This document shows positions 1 to 5,363 of a stretch of DNA of 5,363 bases, one piece after another. Positions within the stretch are counted from its first letter, which is position 1, and every line of letters starts with the position of its first letter. Source of the DNA: Bacillota bacterium (GTDB lineage: Bacteria; Bacillota; Clostridia; Lachnospirales; Cellulosilyticaceae); NCBI GenBank assembly GCA_023457875.1, contig JAEXBC010000215.1:1-5363 (forward strand). Direction: 5' to 3'. Below the pieces are notes generated by a model, which saw only the letters and a program-made list of their open reading frames with translations, did not search any database and was not told the origin of the DNA. A program made the translations under genes and the position numbers.

Positions 1-32
1 CTTACATCAATTCCGACGTAAAGTGGGTTCAT
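1..32 (-). CDS. IS110-family transposase, N-terminus only (runs off the window)
   Basis: The minus strand reads ATG at 32-30 followed by codons for MNPLYVGIDV. This matches the usual opening of IS110-family transposases, where the GIDV aspartate is the first acidic residue of the RuvC-like DEDD catalytic domain. A strong ribosome binding site (GAAGGTGA at 44-37) precedes the start with good spacing. Only ten full codons are visible, so the catalytic domain, the C-terminal serine-containing Tnp domain and the intactness of the gene cannot be judged. The gene points away from the neighbouring response regulator. The family call rests on a short but characteristic motif plus the long untranslated leader. 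Confidence 0.62.
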   Translation of the reverse strand, partial: MNPLYVGIDV

Positions 33-66
33 AAAATCACCTTCTTTCGTAGTTAGATTTGAGTGT

Positions 67-92
67 TCAATCGGCTTGGTAAAACCCATGAT
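67..92 (+). repeat. Inner arm of 26-bp imperfect inverted repeat
   Basis: This segment matches the reverse complement of 306-331 at 23 of 26 positions, with ten identical bases at one end (TCAATCGGCT) and eight at the other (CCCATGAT). It lies in the transposase leader, between the candidate bridge RNA and the ribosome binding site. Its end overlaps a perfect 12-bp palindrome CCATGATCATGG at 86-97. IS110 elements are not known for long inverted repeats, so this arm is unexplained; it could be a protein-binding site or an RNA segment that pairs with the element's left end. Confidence 0.85.
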
Positions 93-97
93 CATGG

Positions 98-294
98 AGC
101 ATCGACACCCTCGCATATAAGAATCCAGCTTAAGATGGACAGATGCGAAACCACACTGCTAGATGGTAGACCATGTACTTAAGCAAACAGCCATCCGGTT
201 TGAAGCTAACTTCCATGTCAGGGGAACAGACTTACAATGAAGCAACCATTACTGGTTCAACAGGAGAAAAAAGAACTATTACCTGATTGACACT
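98..294 (-). ncRNA. Candidate IS110 bridge RNA
   Basis: This ORF-free stretch lies between an extended -10 promoter and the IS110 transposase start, where IS110-group elements encode the bridge RNA that pairs with target and donor DNA. Visible folds on the minus strand are: a 5-bp stem AACCA/TGGTT (257-244) closed by a GUAA (GNRA) tetraloop; a weak UUCC/GGAA hairpin (226-211); and a strong stem-loop at 184-128 with a perfect 7-bp GCUUAAG/CUUAAGC stem, a 3-nt bulge, a further 4 bp AUGG/CCAU, and a 32-nt open loop (170-139). Such an open loop is what a guide loop looks like. It contains CUAGC (162-158), which could pair with GCTAG spanning the putative core at 324-320, but five bases is within chance. 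Ends are estimated, the 3' end especially. Location is known biology; structure and limits are inference. Confidence 0.45.
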
Positions 295-300
295 AGGACA

Positions 301-309
301 ATTATATCA
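301..309 (-). promoter_or_regulatory. Extended -10 promoter of the IS110 leader
   Basis: The minus strand reads TGATATAAT, a perfect TATAAT box with an upstream TG (extended -10). The hexamer 17 nt upstream (329-324, AATCGG) does not resemble a -35 box. Transcription would start near 294 and run through the candidate bridge RNA toward the transposase. A missing -35 in the integrated form matches the known IS110 arrangement in which the joined circle ends build the full promoter. Confidence 0.5.
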
Positions 310-331
310 TGGGCTTAACCTAGCCGATTGA
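306..331 (-). repeat. Outer arm of 26-bp imperfect inverted repeat
   Basis: This is the partner of 67-92, in opposite orientation. Its inner end overlaps the start of the extended -10 box (TGAT of TGATATAAT), and it spans the CT at 322-323 that I take as the likely insertion core. If the element ends there, part of the arm is target DNA and part is element. A transcript entering from outside could pair both arms into a stem enclosing the bridge RNA region. Confidence 0.85.
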
Positions 332-332
332 T

Positions 333-405
333 AATAAATATAGAATTTTAAGAAAGGAAAGTATAAATCTTAGTATCTAAAGATATTATACGAGGAGAAA
401 CACAA
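333..405 (+). promoter_or_regulatory. Leader of the two-component operon with a weak promoter candidate
   Basis: Between the IS110 end and the response regulator there are only about 75 bases. The best promoter I can find is TTAAGA (348-353), 17 nt, TAGTAT (371-376), four of six matches in each box, so it is weak. A perfect 12-bp palindrome TATCTAAAGATA (374-385) overlaps the -10 and could be an operator. A strong ribosome binding site, GAGGAG (392-397), serves the ATG at 406. The better TTGATA at 328-333 has no properly spaced -10. The insertion may have removed the original promoter. Confidence 0.3.
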
Positions 406-1086
406 ATGAGAATCTTATTGATTGAAGATGACCATGATCTTGCTGAGGGTGTAAGCTTTCATTTAAAAGAAGCTGGTTATACAGTAGACTGCTGCTACGA
501 TGGCCTAGATGGCTTTGAGCTTATTAAAACTCAGGCCTATGACCTCATCATCCTAGACCGTATGCTTCCTAACCTAGATGGCTTAAGCATCTTAATGCGT
601 ATTCGTCAGCTTAATCTATGCCTTCCTGTTATTATGCTTACAGCCCTTAATGCGATTGGGGATCGGGTGGCTGGACTGAATGCCGGTGCTGATGATTACC
701 TTGTTAAGCCCTTCGCCACAGAAGAACTGATTGCCAGGATAGGGGCATTATCCAGAAGACCCTCTAACTTAATTAGTTCAAACAAACTTACCTTTTGTGA
801 TGTCACCCTAGACTTATTAGGACTTTACTTAATCGGGCCCAAACACACCTGTTCCCTTTCAAAAAAGGAGGGTTTTTTAGCTGAATTCTTCTTAAAACAC
901 CCCAATGAACCCTTAACAAGAGAGCTGATTCTATCCAAGGTGTGGGGACCTGATACAGAGGTTGAGGATGGTAATTTAGATAACTATATTCACTTTTTAC
1001 GAAGACGTCTAAAGACTGTTGGCAGCCACCTACATATTAAAACTATCCGCTGCGTGGGCTATATTTTGGAGGAGGCTTATGCTTAA
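406..1086 (+). CDS. OmpR/PhoB-family response regulator
   Basis: Cytoplasmic transcription regulator of a two-component system, 226 aa, the normal length. The receiver domain (about residues 1-115) has the acidic pair D8-D9, the phospho-acceptor D51 in ILDRMLP, the switch T79 and the conserved K101 in VKPF. A winged-helix DNA-binding domain follows (about 125-222), with the SKKE stretch, a recognition-helix region reading DNYIHFLRRRL, and the closing hairpin IKTIRCVGYIL. The start is set by GAGGAG at 392-397. The stop overlaps the start of the sensor kinase by 8 nt, so the two are translated as a pair. It should be phosphorylated by that kinase, whose frame is interrupted here. It resembles VanR-type clostridial regulators, but no target gene is visible, so no specific name is justified. 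Confidence 0.95.
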   Translation: MRILLIEDDHDLAEGVSFHLKEAGYTVDCCYDGLDGFELIKTQAYDLIILDRMLPNLDGLSILMRIRQLNLCLPVIMLTALNAIGDRVAGLNAGADDYLVKPFATEELIARIGALSRRPSNLISSNKLTFCDVTLDLLGLYLIGPKHTCSLSKKEGFLAEFFLKHPNEPLTRELILSKVWGPDTEVEDGNLDNYIHFLRRRLKTVGSHLHIKTIRCVGYILEEAYA

Positions 1087-2431
1087 TACACTTAGGAAAA
1101 AGCTTGCTATTATCTGTATGCTCATTACGGCTACAATCCTTTCTGGAATGTCTTTTTTCTCCTTGGTCATTTATGAAAAGCAGTTCTATGCCCAGCAGAA
1201 CACCCTTCTTGAAAATCATCTAAGCAATCTGGTTTTTCGCTTACAAACTGAAAAAAGTATTAGCCATACCTTTTTAGCAGAATTAGAGACTAATAATCAT
1301 CTTATCGTTTCGATTGAGGATAATAAAAAACCTTTGCTCTACAGGGGCAATACCCACTCCATAACCCCTCGTAGAGAGTTAATTCGCTTAGCCAAAGACC
1401 TTGCCACTACAAAATATCACTTTAATCTATCATCCTTTTATATTTCTACTATGGAAGTTCCTAAAGTGATCTTTGAACTTAGAACCAAGCACCAGGAGCA
1501 CTATCTTGTGACCGTCAGCACCTTTTCAGCAACAAATGGCTATTTTACCTTAGTCTTATTAAAGGATATGTCACAATAAGATCAAAGCATTTTGCTAACA
1601 CGTCTTCTTTTCATTTTACTAACGATTATTGGTTTTATACTTCTAGGTGTTTTTAGCTTTTTGTTTGCTGGTCATGCTATTAAACCCATTGAACAAAGTC
1701 AAAAAAAGCAAACAGAGTTTATCTCAGCAGCTTCTCATGAATTACGATCGCCTCTAGCAGTTATTGATACCAATACCAGTGCCTTACGTTTTGAAAAAGA
1801 GAGTATAAATGCTCATTTTACGGATATCATTCGCAAGGAATGCCATCGTATGAAACACTTAGTGGATGACTTACTTTTGCTTGCTACTACAGATGCACAT
1901 AACTGGTCCATTAATCTTTGCCCTACGGAGGTAGATACCCTCCTTATTGAAGTGTATGAAACCTTTTTAAATCATGCTCGAAAAAAGAATTTTATCTTCA
2001 ACATCGTTTTACCTGAGGAAATGGTACCTTCAATTCAGGTGGATCGTGAACGTTTACAGCAAACCTTAACCATTCTCCTTGATAATGCTTTTTCCTATAC
2101 ACCCCATAATGGCAAGATATCCTTGGTGCTAAGTATTGAAAAGGATTATCTTAAAATTGACGTCATCGACAATGGCCCAGGTATTAGTGATGCCCATAAA
2201 CCACTTATCTTTGACCGATTTTATCGCATTGACCCTTCTCGACACGAAAAGGAGCATTATGGCCTAGGCTTAAGTATAGCCTTTGAAATGATTAGGCTTC
2301 ATAAAGGAAAACTTACCTTAAAGGATACACCAGGTGGAGGCTGCACCTTTTCTATCCTTCTTCCAAGACATAAAGAAATCAAAAATACAGACTACTCACA
2401 ATCTATTTCAAAAGAAATCGTAACAAAATAA
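1079..2431 (+). pseudogene. Sensor histidine kinase interrupted by one in-frame stop (TAA at 1577-1579)
   Basis: Partner kinase of the upstream regulator, starting at ATG 1079 behind GGAGGAGG (1068-1075) within the regulator's 3' end. The first part (166 codons) has TM1 (about residues 8-31) and an extracytoplasmic sensor region. It then hits TAA at codon 167. The same frame continues unbroken for 284 codons: TM2 (about codons 173-196), a short HAMP-like linker AIKPIEQ, the H-box ASHELRSP with phospho-acceptor His at codon 220, the N-box DNAFSYTP, the G1 box DNGPGIS, the F-region IFDRFYRID, and the G2 box HYGLGLS. All catalytic boxes are intact. Preceding codon CAA and following GAT suggest a single-base change from CAA, GAA or AAA. 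The second half could restart at TTG 1592 with TM2 and the whole kinase, but I see no ribosome binding site there. The TM call and restart are inference; the stop is plain in the sequence. Confidence 0.85.
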
Positions 2432-2480
2432 AAAATAGGTTTATATCATACTACAAATGATATAAACCTATTTTTTATTT
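2426..2480. terminator. Bidirectional terminator shared by the kinase gene and ridA
   Basis: A perfect 24-bp inverted repeat (2426-2449 with 2457-2480) encloses a 7-nt loop ACTACAA. The A-rich outer arm on each side gives a U-run after the stem core in either direction, so it can stop transcription from both convergent genes. The TAA of the kinase (2429-2431) and the TAA of ridA (2477-2475) lie in opposite arms. Confidence 0.92.
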
Positions 2481-2849
2481 ACATGCAATCACTTCAACTT
2501 CACACAAAACATTTTTAGGAAGGGTTTTAACTGCCACACATGAGCGTGCTGGTTTACTTACAAAATACTGTCCATACACTTCATTAAAGGCTGCAAAGTC
2601 CGCCATATCTGCTAAGAAGCAAGTGGTCTTAATAACCTTTTCAAAGCTGGTTTCATTGGCTTCTAAAATAGCTGAAATATTCTTCATAACTTGCTGTGTC
2701 TGCTCTGTAATGTTATCACCTACAACAGTTGCTGTTGCTGGATCTAAGGCAATTTGACCTGATGTAAAGACCATGTCATTAAAACAAACGGCTTGGCTAT
2801 AAGGACCAATAGCTGCAGGTGCCTTGTCGGTATGTGTCGCTTTTAACAT
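2475..2849 (-). CDS. ridA: RidA family reactive enamine/imine deaminase
   Basis: RidA (YjgF/YER057c/UK114) proteins are small cytoplasmic trimers that hydrolyse reactive 2-aminoacrylate and related enamine/imine intermediates released by PLP enzymes, giving 2-keto acids and ammonia. From the ATG at 2849 the protein has 124 aa, typical of the family. Visible hallmarks are AIGPYSQA with Y17, TSGQI with S30, the substrate-binding arginine R102 in PARSCVAV, and E117 in the closing CEVEVIA strand. A GTG nine bases further upstream (2858) is also in frame, but GGAG (2861-2858) is 8 nt from the ATG and overlaps the GTG, so the ATG is preferred. It is monocistronic, with its own strong promoter and a terminator shared with the convergent kinase gene. 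The family call is firm; the physiological substrate is inferred from the family. Confidence 0.95.
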   Translation of the reverse strand: MLKATHTDKAPAAIGPYSQAVCFNDMVFTSGQIALDPATATVVGDNITEQTQQVMKNISAILEANETSFEKVIKTTCFLADMADFAAFNEVYGQYFVSKPARSCVAVKTLPKNVLCEVEVIACK

Positions 2850-2879
2850 TTTTATCACTCCACTCTTGTTTTTACTCCG

Positions 2880-2908
2880 ATTATATTGCTTTATTAAAAA
2901 TTCGTCAA
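2880..2908 (-). promoter_or_regulatory. ridA promoter
   Basis: Minus strand: TTGACG (2908-2903), exactly 17 nt, then TATAAT (2885-2880). This is a near-consensus housekeeping promoter, five of six and six of six. Transcription should start about 25 nt upstream of the ridA ATG. Confidence 0.85.
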
Positions 2909-2914
2909 TATAAT
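2886..2914 (+). promoter_or_regulatory. Divergent promoter toward the secreted protein gene
   Basis: Plus strand: TTGCTT (2886-2891), 17 nt, TATAAT (2909-2914). It occupies almost the same DNA as the ridA promoter, because ATTATATTG (2880-2888) and CAATATAAT (2906-2914) form a perfect 9-bp inverted repeat. The -35 matches only three of six. The resulting leader would be about 90 nt, in which I see no clear structure. A possible TTGACT at 2930-2935 has no good -10. Confidence 0.6.
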
Positions 2915-3012
2915 TGGCGCTACTTAGAATTGACTCACTACTGTCATGCTACTGATGAATAAAAACTGAACAATAAGCATATAACTATTTCCATCTTTAT
3001 ACTGGAGGCTTA

Positions 3013-3693
3013 ATGATGTTTTACATTCACCGATTAAAAATACTATGTATGATACTGGTTATTCTATTATTCTTTTCAACTTGTGTTTTGGCTCTGGATT
3101 TCCACCAGAAAATTGAACTTGAATGCACACCTATGTCCATTATTTTACCAGATGGTCGTGTGGTTAAGGAAATGGTTGCAGCAGGAGATGGTCAGCTTTA
3201 CATTCCCTATCAACTCATAGAAGACATTTTAAGGCAAAAGGTTATCCTTGATGATGAAAGCCGTACCCTTAGTATTGGTTATATGGATCTTAAGAGCATT
3301 ATGAGCAATAAGCTAAAAGTCGATGATTACAACTATGACAATATCCGCTCATATCTCTATTATCCCGACATCAAGATTAACAAGCCCATGAGCATGGATT
3401 CCAAAACCTATGATTTAGGCTATTCCTTTACTAATGTAGAAGCAGCCACCTTTAACTTAGATGGTGAATATAGCTTAATTACTGGATTACTGGGCTGTGA
3501 AGACTTTAATGGTAGTAGTGGCGAAATCACTTTTTACTTAGATGATAAGCCCCTTAGCACTTATCCTATTACCAAAGATCAGTCTCCCACCAAGATTTGC
3601 CTAAGTGTCACAGGTGGCACCCAACTCAAAATTGCTTTTTCCTCTTTTGCACCCAACACACAGATAGATTTTGCTGATGTGCTCATTCATTAA
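3013..3693 (+). CDS. Secreted protein with stalk-like and NPCBM-like domains
   Basis: A 226-aa exported protein. An N-terminal signal peptide (about residues 1-27; hydrophobic core ILCMILVILLFF) ends in VLA, a plausible signal peptidase I site. C24 does not sit in a good lipobox. Residues about 33-90 resemble the stalk domain related to the copper amine oxidase N-terminus (LYIPYQLIEDIL then VILDDESRTLSIGY). Residues about 132-226 resemble an NPCBM carbohydrate-binding module, seen in the pattern ATFNLDGEYSLITGLLG, then ITFYLDDKPLSTYPI, then a LKIAF strand. There is no catalytic domain, so a binding or structural envelope role is likely. GGAGG (3004-3008) is 7 nt from a second ATG at 3016 and only 4 nt from the first at 3013, so 3016 may be the real start. 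Domain calls are pattern-based and moderate in strength; the ligand is unknown. Confidence 0.85.
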   Translation: MMFYIHRLKILCMILVILLFFSTCVLALDFHQKIELECTPMSIILPDGRVVKEMVAAGDGQLYIPYQLIEDILRQKVILDDESRTLSIGYMDLKSIMSNKLKVDDYNYDNIRSYLYYPDIKINKPMSMDSKTYDLGYSFTNVEAATFNLDGEYSLITGLLGCEDFNGSSGEITFYLDDKPLSTYPITKDQSPTKICLSVTGGTQLKIAFSSFAPNTQIDFADVLIH

Positions 3694-3701
3694 AGACAAG
3701 C

Positions 3702-3785
3702 AAAAAAGACTGTCACAAGATTTCTATCACTCTAGCTTCAAAAGCACTAGCTAGGTGGATAGCTCCCTTAGACAGTCTTCTTTTT
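3702..3785. terminator. Bidirectional terminator between the secreted protein gene and ddh
   Basis: AAAAAAGACTGTC (3702-3714) pairs with GACAGTCTTCTTT (3771-3783), with one A/C mismatch at 3705/3780. U-runs follow in both directions. The 56-nt interior folds further: CTATC...GATAG and CTAGC...GCTAG form an inner stem around a 13-nt loop. It lies between two convergent genes and can serve both. Confidence 0.85.
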
Positions 3786-3786
3786 A

Positions 3787-4779
3787 TTATAGTAAGTTTT
3801 TAATGAGTTGTTCGTATGGTACAGAAGATAAATAAGCAAGTGGTACATCAAACACTGTCTTTGCACCTGTATTTCCTTCTTCATTCATGCGTACTGCAGC
3901 TCGTGCATAGGCTACTAATACTTGCGCTGTGAATTCTGGGTTGCTATCTAACTTTAATGAGAACTCAATGATTTGCTTATGCTCATCATTAGCGCCTGTT
4001 ACGCCACTTCTAAGTACCAATCCACCATGTGGCATTTTATTGTGCTTTTCTTTTAATTCCTCTTCACTAATAAAGTGAACGGTTGTGTCATAATCTGCAA
4101 AATAGTTAGGCATCTCTTTAATATTCTTTTCGATAGCTGCCTGATCAGCACCCTCTTCAGCTACAACAAAGCATTCTCTTGTATGCTTTTGTCTCGTGGT
4201 TAATGAAGGATTTTCTCCTTGCCTAACTGCTTCAATTGCAGCAGGTACTGGAACTGTATATTGAATACCATTTTTTACGCCTTCTACTCTTCTAATAGCA
4301 TCTGAATGCCCTTGGCTTACACCTTTGCCCCAGAATGTATAATCATTTCCCTTTGGCAAAAAAGCACCTGTCATCATACGCATCATGGAAAATAAACCTG
4401 GATCCCAACCTACTGAAATAATACTTGTTTTAGAAGATGCCTTAGCCACCTTATCAACTGCTTGATAGTATTCTGGAATCTTTGCATGCGTGTCAAAACT
4501 GTCAATGGTATTAAACAGTTTTGCGATTTCTGGTCCTTGAACTGGTAAATCTGTTGCTGAGCCCCCACAAAGAATAACCACATCAATATCCTTTGTGTAT
4601 TGACCCATATCCTCCATCTTTAAAACTTTACAAGAAGCTGTTGCAATTTTCACTGTCTCTGGTGCTCTTCTAGTAAAAACTGCTACCAGTTCCATGTCTT
4701 CTTGTTGACGTAATGCTGTTTCTACTCCACGTCCAACATTTCCGTATCCAACAATACCTACTCTAATGCTACGTTTCAT
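3787..4779 (-). CDS. ddh: meso-Diaminopimelate D-dehydrogenase
   Basis: Catalyses the reversible NADPH-dependent reductive amination of L-2-amino-6-oxopimelate (tetrahydrodipicolinate) to meso-diaminopimelate (EC 1.4.1.16), a one-step route to the lysine and peptidoglycan precursor. It is cytoplasmic, a dimer in the family. From ATG 4779 it has 330 aa, close to the usual 326. The Rossmann loop GIVGYGNVGRG is at 8-18, a basic RR at 37-38 suits NADP, and family signatures follow: CGGSATDLP (71-79), DSFDTHAKIPEYY (93-105), SVGWDPGLF (122-130), FWGKGVSQGHSDAIRR (149-164), MPHGG (249-253) and FSLKLDSNPEFT (273-284). The in-frame GTG at 4782 is only 3 nt from GGAGG (4790-4786), while the ATG has 6 nt, so the ATG is chosen. 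It has its own promoter inside the end of the rhomboid gene. Very confident. Confidence 0.97.
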   Translation of the reverse strand: MKRSIRVGIVGYGNVGRGVETALRQQEDMELVAVFTRRAPETVKIATASCKVLKMEDMGQYTKDIDVVILCGGSATDLPVQGPEIAKLFNTIDSFDTHAKIPEYYQAVDKVAKASSKTSIISVGWDPGLFSMMRMMTGAFLPKGNDYTFWGKGVSQGHSDAIRRVEGVKNGIQYTVPVPAAIEAVRQGENPSLTTRQKHTRECFVVAEEGADQAAIEKNIKEMPNYFADYDTTVHFISEEELKEKHNKMPHGGLVLRSGVTGANDEHKQIIEFSLKLDSNPEFTAQVLVAYARAAVRMNEEGNTGAKTVFDVPLAYLSSVPYEQLIKNLL

Positions 4780-4829
4780 CACAAACCTCCTTAAGTACTT
4801 TTTCTTGTGCCTTACTTAGATTGCTATCA

Positions 4830-4872
4830 ACTATATTCTACTCCAATATAGTAGTTTTTATTAGTACTACTA
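4830..4872 (-). promoter_or_regulatory. Two overlapping inverted repeats in the ddh leader
   Basis: ACTATATT (4830-4837) and AATATAGT (4845-4852) form a perfect 8-bp repeat with a 7-nt spacer. TAGTAGT (4849-4855) and ACTACTA (4866-4872) form a 7-bp repeat with a 10-nt spacer. They share 4849-4852, so as RNA hairpins they exclude each other. As DNA, the outer one sits just downstream of the ddh -10 and could be an operator. The leader (about 88 nt) is too short for a lysine riboswitch. Function is unknown. Confidence 0.45.
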
Positions 4873-4873
4873 A

Positions 4874-4902
4874 ATTATGAGGAATTTTTTTCTATTTGTC
4901 AA
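4874..4902 (-). promoter_or_regulatory. ddh promoter
   Basis: Minus strand: TTGACA (4902-4897), 17 nt, CATAAT (4879-4874). A perfect -35 and a five-of-six -10 make a strong housekeeping promoter. The -35 overlaps the last codons and stop region of the upstream rhomboid gene. No terminator is seen between the two genes, so read-through from the rhomboid gene is also possible. Confidence 0.75.
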
Positions 4903-5363
4903 TCCTTCTTTTTATTTTTATCTAAATAATGACTATTTTTTTTCTTATTTAAAACAAAGCCTAATCCACAACCGCATATTCCTCCAATAATATGGGTAAA
5001 TTGTGAAATATTATCTGCGGATGAAATGCCTTGTATCACTTCATTTCCTATGTAAAGAATCACCACTAGGATAAGTGTTAATGGAATCCCTCCACCAGAT
5101 GTGTTACCAAAGGAACTTAACAAGATCATCATAAAGATAATGCCGCTGGCACCTAATAAAGCCGAATCAAAGAAAATCACATGAATCACACCAGTAACAA
5201 AGGCTGTAAAAATAATCATTAAAAGTAACCTTTTGCTACCATACTTTTCTTCTAACATGGGACCAACTAAAAGAATCAACATAAAGTTACCAATAAAGTG
5301 CTCAAAGTTAGCATGTCCAAGTATATGTGTAAATAATCTTACATAAAATAGCACATCAAAAGG
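4899..5363 (-). CDS. Rhomboid-family intramembrane serine protease (5' end outside window)
   Basis: A polytopic membrane protease of the GlpG/rhomboid family that cleaves substrate transmembrane helices. The frame stays open to the window edge (codons PFD precede the GTG at 5354), and the start and probably TM1 are missing. Numbering from the GTG, the visible hallmarks are the TM2 motif HxxxxHxxxN (H14, H19, N23 in HANFEHFIGN), the catalytic serine S70 in GASG, and the catalytic histidine H121 in THIIGG, followed by the glycine-rich last helix GGICGCGLGF. Both residues of the Ser-His dyad are present, so it should be active. The C-terminus is a short lysine-rich cytoplasmic tail. It is upstream of ddh on the same strand, but I infer no functional link. 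Substrates are unknown. Confidence 0.93.
   Translation of the reverse strand, partial: PFDVLFYVRLFTHILGHANFEHFIGNFMLILLVGPMLEEKYGSKRLLLMIIFTAFVTGVIHVIFFDSALLGASGIIFMMILLSSFGNTSGGGIPLTLILVVILYIGNEVIQGISSADNISQFTHIIGGICGCGLGFVLNKKKNSHYLDKNKKKD

Larger units (their letters stand above)
1..323 (-). mobile_element. IS110-family insertion element, left end (partial)
   Basis: The first 32 bases, read on the minus strand, encode the start of an IS110-type (DEDD) transposase. The 270 or so bases upstream of that start lack a coding frame and look like the long non-coding left end of IS110 elements. IS110 elements lack classical terminal inverted repeats, so the outer boundary cannot be read directly. 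I place it near 322-323 because a CT dinucleotide (the usual IS110 core) lies there on the minus strand, 17 nt upstream of a -10 box that has no -35 box in the flanking DNA. This is the layout expected if the -35 is supplied by the right end in the excised circle. The rest of the element lies left of the window. Family is fairly sure; the boundary is a guess. Confidence 0.6.

Noticed and set aside
67..331. CRISPR-like or classical IS terminal inverted repeats
   Set aside because: There are only two copies in opposite orientation, and the inner one lies inside the element rather than at its far end, so it is neither an array nor a pair of terminal repeats.
384..389. TATTAT at 384-389 as the -10 of the two-component operon
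   Set aside because: The start site would fall within the GAGGAG ribosome binding site, leaving a leader too short to use it.
1019..1078. Kinase start at 1019 instead of 1079
   Set aside because: It would add 20 residues lying inside the regulator's coding region in another frame. The ATG at 1079 has a strong GGAGGAGG in front and leads straight into TM1.
1577..1579. Recoded stop (selenocysteine or pyrrolysine)
   Set aside because: The codon is TAA, whereas these residues use TGA and TAG. The position is not a catalytic site.
2850..2858. GTG start for ridA at 2858 (127 aa)
   Set aside because: The only ribosome binding site (GGAG at 2861-2858) overlaps this GTG, and it is correctly spaced for the ATG at 2849.
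4783..4873. Lysine riboswitch upstream of ddh
   Set aside because: The leader is about 90 nt, roughly half the size of an L-box, and the multi-helix core is not visible.

Overview
The window is AT-rich, with strong GGAGG-type ribosome binding sites, compact divergent and convergent gene pairs, and proteins typical of anaerobic low-GC Firmicutes: meso-diaminopimelate dehydrogenase, an NPCBM-like secreted protein, and a VanR/VanS-style two-component pair. A member of the Clostridia, probably Lachnospirales-like, fits best. That assignment is inference from protein character, not from a marker gene.

Layout. (1) Positions 1 to about 323 are one end of an IS110-family insertion element. The transposase starts at 32 on the minus strand and runs out of the window. 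Its roughly 270-nt upstream region has no ORF, has an extended -10 promoter, can fold into stem-loops, and sits where IS110 elements encode their bridge RNA. A 26-bp imperfect inverted repeat (67-92 and 306-331, 23/26) brackets this region. (2) 406-2431 (+) is a response regulator and sensor kinase pair with an 8-nt overlap. The kinase frame is cut by one in-frame TAA at 1577-1579 and is otherwise intact, so it is either a very recent pseudogene or a gene split into sensor and kinase halves. (3) A 24-bp hairpin at 2426-2480 is a shared terminator that contains the stop codons of both convergent genes. (4) ridA (minus) and a secreted stalk/NPCBM-like protein (plus) diverge from two fully overlapping, symmetric sigma-A-type promoters at 2880-2914. 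(5) A second two-way terminator (3702-3785) separates the secreted protein from ddh. (6) ddh (minus) makes meso-diaminopimelate for lysine and cell wall. Its promoter overlaps the 3' end of a rhomboid-type intramembrane protease gene that runs off the right edge.

The genes do not form one pathway. The two-component pair is a unit by itself, with no target gene visible. RidA (enamine/imine deaminase) and Ddh (amino-acid metabolism) are housekeeping. The secreted protein and the rhomboid act at the envelope. The part most likely to hold something undescribed is the IS110 end: a candidate bridge RNA plus a transcribed leader segment complementary to the element's own left end.
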